A DNA stretch of 64,000 nt from JABDBL01 sp963845445 (lineage in GTDB: Bacteria; Cyanobacteriota; Vampirovibrionia; Obscuribacterales; Obscuribacteraceae). Under the pieces are notes generated by a model. That model ran no database searches and was not told the DNA's origin. It saw only the letters and a program-made list of their open reading frames with translations. Where the stretch lies: NCBI GenBank assembly GCA_963845445.1, contig CAWJSE010000001.1:1-64000 (forward strand), read 5' to 3'. Made by a program: the position numbers and the translations under genes. Shown here one piece after another: positions 18,794 to 27,069 of the stretch; within the stretch, counting starts at the first letter, position 1, and each line of letters begins with the position of its first letter.

Positions 18794-20116
18794 CTAATGA
18801 ACAGCTGCAACAGCAGATTGTCGCAATTTTTGTTGTTGTTTAAAAACACCTATACCACCATATGTTGCACACTCTCCCAGATCGCGCTCGATACGCAGCA
18901 ACTGATTATATTTCGCCGTACGTTCTCCACGGCAAGGGGCACCGGTTTTGATCTGTCCGCATCCTACCGCTACCGCGATATCAGATATGGTTGTATCTTC
19001 GGTCTCACCAGAACGATGACTCAAGACATTTGCATAATTATTTGCCTTTGCTAAATTTATGGCAGCCAGTGTTTCGGTTAGTGTGCCAATTTGATTTGGT
19101 TTGATTAGTACAGCATTAGCCACACCAATCTCAATACCGCGTTCAATGCGAGAGGTGTTGGTAACGAACAAATCGTCTCCTACCAATTGAATTTTATCCC
19201 CTAATTGCTTGGTCAAATAAGTCCATCCGCTCCAATCTTCTTCAGCCAATCCGTCCTCAATACTCACAATAGGATATTTTTGAACCAATTTTTCGTAATA
19301 AGCGACCATCTCTTCGCTGCTGAGAGCCTGCTTTTCCCTACTTAGTTGGTACTTGCCATCAACATAAAATTCAGAGGAGGCCGGGTCTAAGGCCAATCCT
19401 ATTTCCTGACCGGCTTTCCTACCTGTCGATTCGATGGCTTCTACAATCAAAGATAAGGCTTCTTCATTAGTATCTAGCGAAGGAGCAAAACCACCTTCAT
19501 CACCAACACCACAACTTAGTCCCCGCTTTTTAAGGACCTGTTGAAGCGAATGATAGACTTCTGCACCCCATCGTAAGGCTTCCGAAAATGATTTAGCACC
19601 GTGCGGAACAATCATAAACTCTTGGAAGTCAACTCCATCCTCTGCATGTTTGCCACCATTTACGATATTCATCAAAGGAACAGGCAAAACGTTTACTGCT
19701 ATTCCACCTATATAGCGGTAGAGTGGAATATTGAGAGAATTTGCTGCAGCTTTGGCAGCCGCCAAACTAACTGCCAATATGGCATTAGCACCTAATCTGG
19801 ATTTTTCTTTGGTACCATCTACAGAAATTAAGTGAGCATCCAATGAACTCTGGTCAAAAACATTCATGCCAATAACGGCTTTGGCTATTATTTCTTCAAC
19901 ATTGCTAACGGCAATACGCACCCCTTTACCTAGATAACGGCTAGAATCTTTGTCTCTTAATTCAATAGCTTCAAACCTTCCTGTCGAAGCACCGGAAGGA
20001 GCGGCTGCTCTACCAGTAGTACCATCATCTAAAACTATTGTTACCTCAATTGTTGGATTTCCTCTAGAATCAAGGATTTCCAATGCTGATACTTCTTCAA
20101 TTTGATTCATATACAC
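18794..20116 (-). CDS. eno: Enolase
   Basis: This is the glycolytic enzyme that converts 2-phosphoglycerate to phosphoenolpyruvate. It has 440 residues, against a usual 420-440. Landmarks are ALEILDSRGNPTIEVTI at the N-terminus, APSGASTGRFEA (mobile loop), GVGDEGGFAPSL with the catalytic E, the metal ligands in SIEDGLAEEDW and LVGDDLFVTN, the catalytic lysine in LIKPNQIGTLTE, and SHRSGETEDTTI. Two ATGs (20116 and 20110) are possible starts; the second gives the usual MNQIEEVSALEI beginning. The gene is divergent from a zinc-ribbon gene across 251 bases and is followed by ahcY. Confidence 0.97.
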   Translation of the reverse strand: MYMNQIEEVSALEILDSRGNPTIEVTIVLDDGTTGRAAAPSGASTGRFEAIELRDKDSSRYLGKGVRIAVSNVEEIIAKAVIGMNVFDQSSLDAHLISVDGTKEKSRLGANAILAVSLAAAKAAANSLNIPLYRYIGGIAVNVLPVPLMNIVNGGKHAEDGVDFQEFMIVPHGAKSFSEALRWGAEVYHSLQQVLKKRGLSCGVGDEGGFAPSLDTNEEALSLIVEAIESTGRKAGQEIGLALDPASSEFYVDGKYQLSREKQALSSEEMVAYYEKLVQKYPIVSIEDGLAEEDWSGWTYLTKQLGDKIQLVGDDLFVTNTSRIERGIEIGVANAVLIKPNQIGTLTETLAAINLAKANNYANVLSHRSGETEDTTISDIAVAVGCGQIKTGAPCRGERTAKYNQLLRIERDLGECATYGGIGVFKQQQKLRQSAVAAVH

Positions 20117-20200
20117 TCCGCTTTAGGTTTGATAGCTATTCGATAAGTAATTGGCAGTGTCAGACTTTATCGCAAATTTAATGCTAAACAAAAAATTTTA

Positions 20201-20229
20201 CTGCAAATTAGAGCAATTTTAAGTATAAT
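20201..20229 (+). promoter_or_regulatory. Possible sigma-70 promoter before the zinc-ribbon gene
   Basis: A perfect -10 hexamer TATAAT lies at 20224-20229. At 17-base spacing the -35 position holds CTGCAA, which matches the consensus weakly. It would start transcription about 130 bases before the GTG at 20368. The -10 match is good but the -35 is poor. Confidence 0.35.
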
Positions 20230-20367
20230 CCTGCCCATAGGGATCTCCACTATTAAATGCTGGACTTCCACATAAAACAGAAATATACAGGACAAATTTA
20301 CAAAATATCGTTACTAAATTCGTTTATCCCCACCAAATATTTGAGAACCTAGAAAAGATGGCTAATT

Positions 20368-20733
20368 GTGAGACACGTCCCTGGAGGAAGTTTTCAGGCT
20401 ATTCAAGAATACTTCCAGCAAAAATCGTGCCGTTATTGCGCGAATCAGTTTTCTGCTGATGGTATTCAGTTATTGAGAGAAGAGCCTGGTGTATTCGTAG
20501 TGAGAGTAACCTGTCAATCCTGCGGACATCCTTTAGGAGTAGCAATTGTCGGCGCTGCCAATAATCAGGTTAAAAAAGAAAGAAAGTTACCTACTGACTG
20601 GACGCGAAAAGACGCCAATCGTTTTTGCAACTTGCCACCTATTTCTTTTGACGATGTGCTTGCCGCTCATGAGTTCTTCTCGCAGCTAGATGCTGGCTGG
20701 CAGCGCTATTTGCCTCATAAACAAGCAAGCTGA
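20368..20733 (+). CDS. Conserved zinc-ribbon protein of unknown function
   Basis: This 121-residue protein has two CxxC pairs (SCRYCANQF and TCQSCGHPL) about 30 residues apart, which should hold one zinc as a ribbon. After a variable linker the tail reads NLPPISFDDVLAAHEFF. Small proteins with this pattern (two CxxC knuckles, then a P-P-[IV]-S-x-D-[DE]-V-L-x-x-[HR] segment) occur in several bacterial phyla, but I know of no assigned function. The start is GTG at 20368. An 18-base palindrome (CAAGCTGA, then TCAGCTTG) spans the stop codon at 20726-20743 and might mark the transcript end, although no T run follows. Confidence 0.6.
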   Translation: MRHVPGGSFQAIQEYFQQKSCRYCANQFSADGIQLLREEPGVFVVRVTCQSCGHPLGVAIVGAANNQVKKERKLPTDWTRKDANRFCNLPPISFDDVLAAHEFFSQLDAGWQRYLPHKQAS

Positions 20734-20949
20734 GATCAGCTTGACAAATAAGTAGCAATCGCTTAATACTCTCCTCATTAATTGCCAAGCAGTTATTAAT
20801 GAAAAATCTGGTGTTATAAGGGACTTTGCGCTAGCATAGTAGTGTAGAGCGCTTGCCCTTTAGATCGTCTATTTATCTTTGATTTTGGGGCGATTCTGCA
20901 AAGTCCAACGAAACCTTTTAAAACGTCCGGAATTAGTCTAGGCAAACAT

Positions 20950-21897
20950 ATGGTTTCAGACAATACAAATGAGAACGAAAAATTTATAGAGCGGTTGGTT
21001 GCACCTATCCGCAATGATCTGCTGTCTGGTGCAGCAGAAATTGCTTTACAGGCAATAGTGGTATTCAAAACTGTTCTTTCCTTTAATCAAAATACTGAGG
21101 TTAAAGAGTTAAGAGAGAATCTTAAGCTGACAGGTTTAAAACTGATTGAGGCGCAGCCGGCAATGGCTTCATTAGTAAATTTGGCCAATGTGGTTTTGGC
21201 TGCTGCAAATAAAGCCAACTCCGCCGATCAAATTAAACAAGATTGCCTGACAGCACTGAATCTATTTGAAAAAGTATTATGTGACAGCGTTGCAAAGATA
21301 GCTGAAACCGCCTTAAGTCTTTTGCCGCCCGGTGAAATGGTATTCGCTTATTCCTTTAGTTCCACCGTCGTCAGCTGTCTATTGAATGCTCGGGCCAAAG
21401 GTCGGTATTTCCGAGTGGCTTGTTCTGAATCTCGTCCTAGCATGGAGGGACACAAATTAGCTAGCCATCTGGCTTCTGGTGGCATAGAAGTGATTTTGAC
21501 AGTCGACTCAGCTATGGGCATGATTCTACCTACTTGTAGTATTGCCTTCATGGGCTGTGATGCCATAAGCAGCCCTGGCATAGTAAATAAATCTGGTTCG
21601 CTTTTACTCGCTTTGGCCTGTCATGAAATGAACATACCTTTGTATGCTCTTTGTGACACCACAAAATTCATTGACGAAGAGCGCTTTTTTGAGTTCGAAA
21701 ATCATCAGCGTCCCGGTATAGAAGTTTGGGAAGATGCACCGCCTGGAGTTACTATCTTAAACAGACAGTTTGAGTTAATACCATTCGATTACGTTACTGG
21801 GCTAATTACCGAAAATGGACTTTTTACTGCCAACGAGATGCCAAAATATATTTCTAAATTACCTAAGGATCAAAGCGTGCAAACAATCATTGGCTAG
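20950..21897 (+). CDS. eIF2B/ribose-1,5-bisphosphate isomerase-like protein
   Basis: The C-terminal half matches the initiation factor 2B alpha/beta/delta family fold (PF01008), which includes MtnA and archaeal R15P isomerase. Landmarks are VACSESRPSMEGHKLASHLA, IEVILTVDSAMG, then AFMGCDAISSPGIVNKSGS with the conserved catalytic-type D, and IPLYALCDTTKF. The N-terminal 130 residues are helical, as in other members. It would bind or isomerise a sugar phosphate; the substrate is not predictable. The 315-residue length agrees with the family. The catalytic cysteine of MtnA is not obvious; YSFSSTVVSCLLNA covers that area. A secreted small protein gene follows after 7 bases. Confidence 0.7.
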   Translation: MVSDNTNENEKFIERLVAPIRNDLLSGAAEIALQAIVVFKTVLSFNQNTEVKELRENLKLTGLKLIEAQPAMASLVNLANVVLAAANKANSADQIKQDCLTALNLFEKVLCDSVAKIAETALSLLPPGEMVFAYSFSSTVVSCLLNARAKGRYFRVACSESRPSMEGHKLASHLASGGIEVILTVDSAMGMILPTCSIAFMGCDAISSPGIVNKSGSLLLALACHEMNIPLYALCDTTKFIDEERFFEFENHQRPGIEVWEDAPPGVTILNRQFELIPFDYVTGLITENGLFTANEMPKYISKLPKDQSVQTIIG

Positions 21898-21904
21898 AAG
21901 GCGA

Positions 21905-22450
21905 ATGATTAATGTTTATAGTTTTGTATTGATTCTGATTATAGGGCAGTTTTGGTCAATGAATATTGCACAAGCAAAATTTGGTGATTCAATAGATAAG
22001 TTCAGACAAAAAATGGCAAGCCATTTCACTTATCTAAATACAGAAAAGAAAAATGCCAAAATCTATCATCATTTTTCGGTAGTTACAGACAGTAAGATAG
22101 GGTCAGCTGATCCCGGCTTTGCTGGCGGATTAACTATAACGACTGAAAATGGAAAAATGACAGGCGAATCGCTGCTTGTCAAACTAGGAATCGCTGACGA
22201 TATTGGTAAACGACTGGCGGCGACGCTTTGTTTAAATTTAGCCTATGACGCCTTAGGCAAACCAATACCGTCGACTGATCAAGATCAAAAGGCAGAGTAC
22301 GACGCCTATTTCAGGGCGGTCGACGATGCGATGTCACGTCAGGCAGGTCACATAAGTTATTCTGGTTATTCAAGCCAGCTTCTTTTTTCACAAACAAATG
22401 ACGGTAATTTGTTATTCGTTATAAATCCTAGCTCTTCAGCTAAAAACTAA
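21905..22450 (+). CDS. Secreted hypothetical protein
   Basis: This protein of about 181 residues starts at ATG 21905, shortly after an AAGG element and 7 bases after the preceding stop. The N-terminus (VYSFVLILIIGQFWSMNIAQ) is a signal peptide with cleavage likely after AQA. The mature part has KFGDSIDKFRQKMASHF and ends with polar NPSSSAKN. I do not recognise a family. Its spacing suggests co-transcription with the eIF2B-like gene. It converges on the dehydrogenase gene with one base between stops. Confidence 0.6.
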   Translation: MINVYSFVLILIIGQFWSMNIAQAKFGDSIDKFRQKMASHFTYLNTEKKNAKIYHHFSVVTDSKIGSADPGFAGGLTITTENGKMTGESLLVKLGIADDIGKRLAATLCLNLAYDALGKPIPSTDQDQKAEYDAYFRAVDDAMSRQAGHISYSGYSSQLLFSQTNDGNLLFVINPSSSAKN

Positions 22451-22451
22451 A

Positions 22452-23734
22452 TTAAGGATAGAGTCCCCGTATATGTCGAGCCTCAATCACTCTAGTAAGA
22501 GCTATTTGCATAGCAGCATCACGCAAAGAAAGACCATTATTGTTAGCCAAATCGAAAACATGATTGCAAGTTTCGACAACTAGATCCTTAAGACGCTGCA
22601 AAGTTTCTTCCTCAGTCCATAAAAGTCTTATGATTCCTTGCACCCATTCGTAATAAGCAATAGACAATCCCGCCGCATTAGCCAATATATCTGGTACTAA
22701 CAGAATCCTTCTTTCTTGCAAAATGACATCAGCTTCAGGAGTAGTCGGAGCATTAGCTCCCTCAACAACTAATTTACATCTTAATCGCCGCGCATTTTCA
22801 ATATTAATCTGGTTGGGTATGGCACAAGGAATAAGAACATCACATTCTTTCTCTAATAATTCCTCGTTAGTAATCCGCTGCGCCTCAGTATAATCTTTTA
22901 AGCTGACTGCCGTTCCATCAGCCTTCATAAGCTTATCCCAGTCAATACCCTTCTCATTGAATATCGCACCACTGCTGTCAGCTATGCCCAGAATCTTGTA
23001 ACCATGGTCGTGCAAAATTTTTGCAGCGGCAGAACCCACGCTCCCGAAACCTTGAATAATGACGCTTGGAACTTTGCCCCCTATCTTGAGGCGCTTAACT
23101 GCTTCCAAAGTACACAAAGCTACCCCAAGCCCGGTTGCCTCGATCAGGCTAACAGAACCGCCTATGGATTTGGGCTTGCCAGTAACCACGGATGGTACCG
23201 TATAACCAACGTTCATGCTAAATGTGTCCATGACCCAAGCCATAGTTTGCTCACTGGTATTCAGATCCGGACCTGTGATATCTTGATTTGGACCAAGAAA
23301 GGGGATCATCTCAGACACATAGCGCCTGGTCAATCGTTCATTTTCTCTCAGGCTTAAAGTCTTCGCATCCACTCTTATGCCACCATGAGCACCACCAAAT
23401 GGAATATTCATAAGTGAGCATTTCCAAGTCATAAGCATGGCCATGGCTGCCACCGAACCCAAATTTACTCCTGGATGAAATCTAATGCCGCCTGCCCCAG
23501 GCCCAGGGCTAAATCGTATTGAACTCTGTAGCCCCAATATGACTTGACATCACCCTTGTCCAGATTTATCGGTAAAACTACTGCTATCGATCTCTTTGGC
23601 TGTTTAAGCGGACTTATTACATTATCATCCAGTCCAAGACGCTTCGCCGTACTGAGCAAACGACTTTGAGCCATAAGAAAATCTTCGTTTTCCCATTCGT
23701 TTTGCATTGGCGTTTGAACAGATTTATGGACCAT
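22452..23734 (-). CDS. Glutamate dehydrogenase-like protein with altered catalytic lysines, frame interrupted
   Basis: This is a Glu/Leu/Phe/Val dehydrogenase family protein. The N-terminal segment is in one frame from 23734 and the rest in another. One added base in the G/C run near 23500-23508 joins YRVQYDLALG to PGAGGIRFHPGVNLG, giving about 426 residues. The NAD(P) site IIQGFGSVGSAAAKILHD and VEGANAPTTPEAD are intact. In glutamate dehydrogenases the substrate lysine lies in GP-x-KGG and the catalytic lysine in GGAKGG. Here these read GPGAGG (A81) and GGAHGG (H117), while the middle lysine (MTWK, K105) and the aspartate D157 remain. It may have another substrate or little activity. Its start is 2 bases after the ftcD stop, so the two form an operon. 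Confidence 0.82.
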
Positions 23735-23736
23735 TT

Positions 23737-24801
23737 TTAATTTACAGCCTTTGGGGGAATGAGACCAAATTTCTCTAATTGATATTCTAATACTTTTTCC
23801 TTTGGCTTAAAGGTATGAATGGAATCAAGCTTTAGAAATTGAATTGCTGAATTTATGAGATCCGTCTCGCTAGCTAAGCTTTCGTCGGATTTTCCGTCGG
23901 TCTTCCAGACAAAACTGCCTGCATCTAATAGCGCGGCTAATGGTACTAGCCCTATAATCTCGCTACCACTTACAGAAACTCCAAGCTCACTTGCCAACCT
24001 TGACACTCCAAGATAGGCTTGGTGCAAGGAAGTTGTTCTATAGTCAAGCAAATTAAGCGAAACTTGGCAGCATCCATATCCTTTTACATACCAGCCTATC
24101 GCTTGTATTTCTTGCCACATGCCAATCTCTTGCTGCGCTTGGACTTCTTTATAGTGAGAGACAATTTGTTGATAGTGTTGTCTGCGATCGCGAATTGCTT
24201 GAGCAATGGCTTTGGCAATATTTACATCTTGAGTATTTAAGTTAATATTATAGGCTACCAAGATTTTTCGTGCACCAATAGCGGTGGCACCGGATTTTGC
24301 ATTGCAGGCTACCGGTCCAAAATCTGGCTTGAATAGTAGTTCGTCAATTCGTAAAAATAGATTTTCGTATTCTCCAGCACGAATATAAGACAATGATTTT
24401 CTCTCCGGTAACCGTGCTGATTCTGCATAGAGGTAGACTGGCAGTCCCAACTCACTTCCTACTCGATGGGCCAACTGTTTGCTCAGCTCAATACACTCAG
24501 ACATTTCAATATTAGCTAGAGGCACCAATGGACAAACATCAACAGCCCCTATACGCGGATGCGATCCTTTATGCGTCCGCATATCAATAAGCTCAATTGT
24601 TTTAGCTATAAGCTTAAAAGCAGCTTCGCAAACGGTCACTGGTGAGGCAACCATAGTTAGCACAGTGCGGTTTACATCAGCTCCGCTGTCCTGGTGCAAA
24701 ATATAAGCATTATTTGTACCGGCGACAGAACATACAATTTGATCAATTATCGCTTTATCTCTACCTTCACTAATATTAGGAACACACTCAATTAATTGCA
24801 T
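23737..24801 (-). CDS. ftcD: Glutamate formimidoyltransferase
   Basis: This 354-residue protein has the two FTCD transferase domains: N-terminal MQLIECVPNISEGRDKAIID and VNRTVLTMVASP, then the active-site region MRTHKGSHPRIGAVDVCPLV with the catalytic histidine, and the C-terminal part ILVAYNINLNTQDVNIA. It transfers the formimino group between formiminoglutamate and tetrahydrofolate, linking histidine breakdown to one-carbon folates. The cyclodeaminase half of the mammalian enzyme is absent, as in many bacteria. The next gene, 2 bases away, is dehydrogenase-like, so glutamate released by FtcD may feed it (inference). No hut genes are in the window. Confidence 0.9.
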   Translation of the reverse strand: MQLIECVPNISEGRDKAIIDQIVCSVAGTNNAYILHQDSGADVNRTVLTMVASPVTVCEAAFKLIAKTIELIDMRTHKGSHPRIGAVDVCPLVPLANIEMSECIELSKQLAHRVGSELGLPVYLYAESARLPERKSLSYIRAGEYENLFLRIDELLFKPDFGPVACNAKSGATAIGARKILVAYNINLNTQDVNIAKAIAQAIRDRRQHYQQIVSHYKEVQAQQEIGMWQEIQAIGWYVKGYGCCQVSLNLLDYRTTSLHQAYLGVSRLASELGVSVSGSEIIGLVPLAALLDAGSFVWKTDGKSDESLASETDLINSAIQFLKLDSIHTFKPKEKVLEYQLEKFGLIPPKAVN

Positions 24802-24898
24802 ATTCTGAATAAATGAGAGGAATCCCTAATTTGGAAGGCTTTGATCTCTATATTGCTATTATTATACAACCTTAGTCATCAGTAGTCTCTCAGTCTTC

Positions 24899-26707
24899 TC
24901 ATTGATCCTGGGTCTGAGTCTGGCTAGGCGTTGTCATTGTATTGCCACCATACGGATTAGGATCGGAGGTTTGATTGGGATTGGTATAGCCAGGATCGCT
25001 GCCTTGACTGGAGCTGGAAGATGATGGGGGGCTTAAAGTTGCTCCATCATTTTGATTAGAATTCGGGGCTGAGTTATTAGAACCTTGACCAGAACTGCCA
25101 GGCATGCTACCTCCGCCTTGCCCTGCATTTCCACCTGTGGAAGCTCCGCTAGATCCAGGAGTACCTTGAGCACCACTAGATGCTGCCGCGCCTTGTCCTC
25201 CTTTTCCTCCGGGAGCGCCTTGAGTTCCGTTAGCTCCGGCTGCACCTTTGCCTCCAAGTCCAGCCGGGGCTCCGCTAGCTCCTGCGCCACCTTTACCTGC
25301 TGCGCCGCCTTTGCCGCCTAAGCCACCATGACCTCCAAGACCACCACCATTGCGTAAATCGCGCCCAATATTTCGTCTGTCTTGGCCAATATTCTTTTCG
25401 TCATTGTGGATGTTTTTCTTGTCTTGACCAATATTTTTTCTGTCATTAGCTATATTCTTCTGGTCATTGCCAATATTCTTTTTGTCATTTGCAATATTTT
25501 GTTTGTCTTTAGCTATATTGCTTTGATCTTTCGCCAACTGTTGCTTTTCTTGGTTAACATTGCCCTTTCCGGCTTTAATATTGCTCTCCAATTTCTGCAT
25601 ATTTTTCTGAGTATTGGCCATATTTCTTTCGTTTTGACCGATATTTTGTTGGTTCTTACCAATATTTCTTTCATTTTTACCGATATTGTTTCTATCTTGG
25701 CCAATATTTCTTTCGTTCTGCCCGATATTGCGGCGATCGGCTCCGATATTTCTTTCGTTTTTACCTATATTGCCTCCGGCATGCCCGAAGTCATTGCGTA
25801 AATTGCTGCCAATGTCTCGCCTGTCTTGACCTATACTACGTCGATCGCTTCGAATATTTTGTTTGTCGCTACCGATAGTCTTTCTGTCGCTGGCAATGTT
25901 TTGTTTGTCTTTACCGATAGTTTTTTTATCGCTAGCAATATTTTGCTTGTCTTTAGCTACATTGCTTTGGTCATTCGTCAGCCGCTGCTCTTCTTGGCTA
26001 ACATTGCCCTTTCCCTTGTTAATATTGCGTTCTAAATGCTGCATGTTTTGCTCGGTGCGAGCCATATTTCTTTCGTTTTGACCAATATTATTTCTCTCCT
26101 GCCCGATATTTCTTTCGTTCTGTCCGATATTATTTCTTTCTTGGCCAATATTTCTTTCGTTCTGCCCGATATTGCGGCGATCAGCCCCAATATTTTGTCT
26201 CACCGATCCCAGACCACGTCCGGCATAGCCAATATTATTGGCTGAGGCTTGATAGTTTTGAGCTCCGGCTAGAGTACTGCTATTGGCCAAGCCTGAATTA
26301 TGTCCCCAATTAAATTCTTGAACATGGGAGTTTCTCGAGTTTTGAGCGCCTTCATAGTGATAAGATGTGCCACCATTTGCAGATTGACCTTCACGTCTAA
26401 AACCGGCAGCACCCACATTGTTTCCATTATGTCCGCCGCCTCCTCCGTTACGTCGGCCACCGCCACCACTATGAAAATTCTCACGACGTTCTTCTCCACC
26501 ATGACCCCAACTGTGATCGCTATTGCTCTCGTATCGCCGTTCACCGCCGCCATGGCCGCCACCTCCATGCCCTCCGGAATTATAGTGCGGTGCAGCATGC
26601 CCGCCGCCACCGTGACCGCCTCCTCTTGCTTGCGCAACTAATGGCAAAGAACCTGCCAGGAGAATACTGATAACAGTAATTGCAGATAGCTGGAATTTAG
26701 TCCTCAT
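24899..26707 (-). CDS. Secreted Gly/His-rich, heptad-repeat and collagen-like protein
   Basis: This 602-residue protein starts at ATG 26707 with a near-perfect GGAGG 7 bases upstream, which suggests high expression. A signal peptide (SAITVISILLAGSLPLVAQA) is followed by Gly/His-rich sequence to about residue 110. From about 168 to 450 it consists of about 39 heptads of the type ERNIGQD, RRNIGQN, KQNIAND. They form two blocks of about 20 heptads with the same internal order, split near residue 305 by DFGHAGG. The third part (about 455-560) is glycine-rich with imperfect G-x-y triplets (GAPGGKGGQGA), and the tail is Ser/Pro/Gln. No family is recognised. It is probably an extracellular or envelope structural protein. 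The single hydrophobic residue per heptad argues against a simple two-stranded coiled coil. Confidence 0.8.
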   Translation of the reverse strand: MRTKFQLSAITVISILLAGSLPLVAQARGGGHGGGGHAAPHYNSGGHGGGGHGGGERRYESNSDHSWGHGGEERRENFHSGGGGRRNGGGGGHNGNNVGAAGFRREGQSANGGTSYHYEGAQNSRNSHVQEFNWGHNSGLANSSTLAGAQNYQASANNIGYAGRGLGSVRQNIGADRRNIGQNERNIGQERNNIGQNERNIGQERNNIGQNERNMARTEQNMQHLERNINKGKGNVSQEEQRLTNDQSNVAKDKQNIASDKKTIGKDKQNIASDRKTIGSDKQNIRSDRRSIGQDRRDIGSNLRNDFGHAGGNIGKNERNIGADRRNIGQNERNIGQDRNNIGKNERNIGKNQQNIGQNERNMANTQKNMQKLESNIKAGKGNVNQEKQQLAKDQSNIAKDKQNIANDKKNIGNDQKNIANDRKNIGQDKKNIHNDEKNIGQDRRNIGRDLRNGGGLGGHGGLGGKGGAAGKGGAGASGAPAGLGGKGAAGANGTQGAPGGKGGQGAAASSGAQGTPGSSGASTGGNAGQGGGSMPGSSGQGSNNSAPNSNQNDGATLSPPSSSSSSQGSDPGYTNPNQTSDPNPYGGNTMTTPSQTQTQDQ

Positions 26708-27069
26708 TGTCTTATCCTCCGAATCAGATAATTTATTGCATTAGAGTTGCGGTTATAAGCTACTAGTTCAAGTTACTAGAGCGATGGCAACAATATGTTT
26801 CTTATTAACGTCCTAATTACCGTTATATCAGCCTGCCTGTGTAGACTATGTGAATTTTATAAAGTTGGCATTTGATTTAATAATTGTTCAACGGCAGCTG
26901 GAACGGTTAACTGGTAATAGAATCGGACGATCACGTTAGGATTTTCGAACAAAATTATTCAAAGGAATCTCAGCCTAAAGAGTAGACACTCATACAGGTT
27001 TTTTAGGCTGGCATTCCTCTATATAGATATCGGGTTTGCAAAAGGAATTTTACAAGTGAGAAAATGCGA
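26708..27069. other. Intergenic region with a strong imperfect hairpin
   Basis: These 362 bases contain the upstream region of the heptad-repeat gene and the downstream region of the 27070-28071 gene. The main structure is an inverted repeat at 26963-27018. AGGAAT (26963-26968) pairs with ATTCCT (27013-27018) and AGCCTAAA (26972-26979) with TTTAGGCT (27002-27009), closed over a 22-base loop. C-G and T-G pairs and one C-C mismatch lie between the arms. There is no clean T run, so it is not a classic terminator, but it sits where the minus-strand gene should end. No coding frame is visible. Confidence 0.6.

Noticed and set aside
20726..20743. Palindrome at the stop codon of the zinc-ribbon gene as a terminator
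   Set aside because: The loop would be only 2 bases and no T run follows, so it is mentioned with the gene but not called as a terminator.
25382..26245. Hydrophobic plus-strand frames of 139, 69, 72 and 69 codons opposite the heptad-repeat gene
   Set aside because: The apparent membrane sequence (NILFV, DILLV repeats) is the reverse complement of the NIG heptads. There is no ribosome site, and the minus-strand gene has a signal peptide and a strong one.
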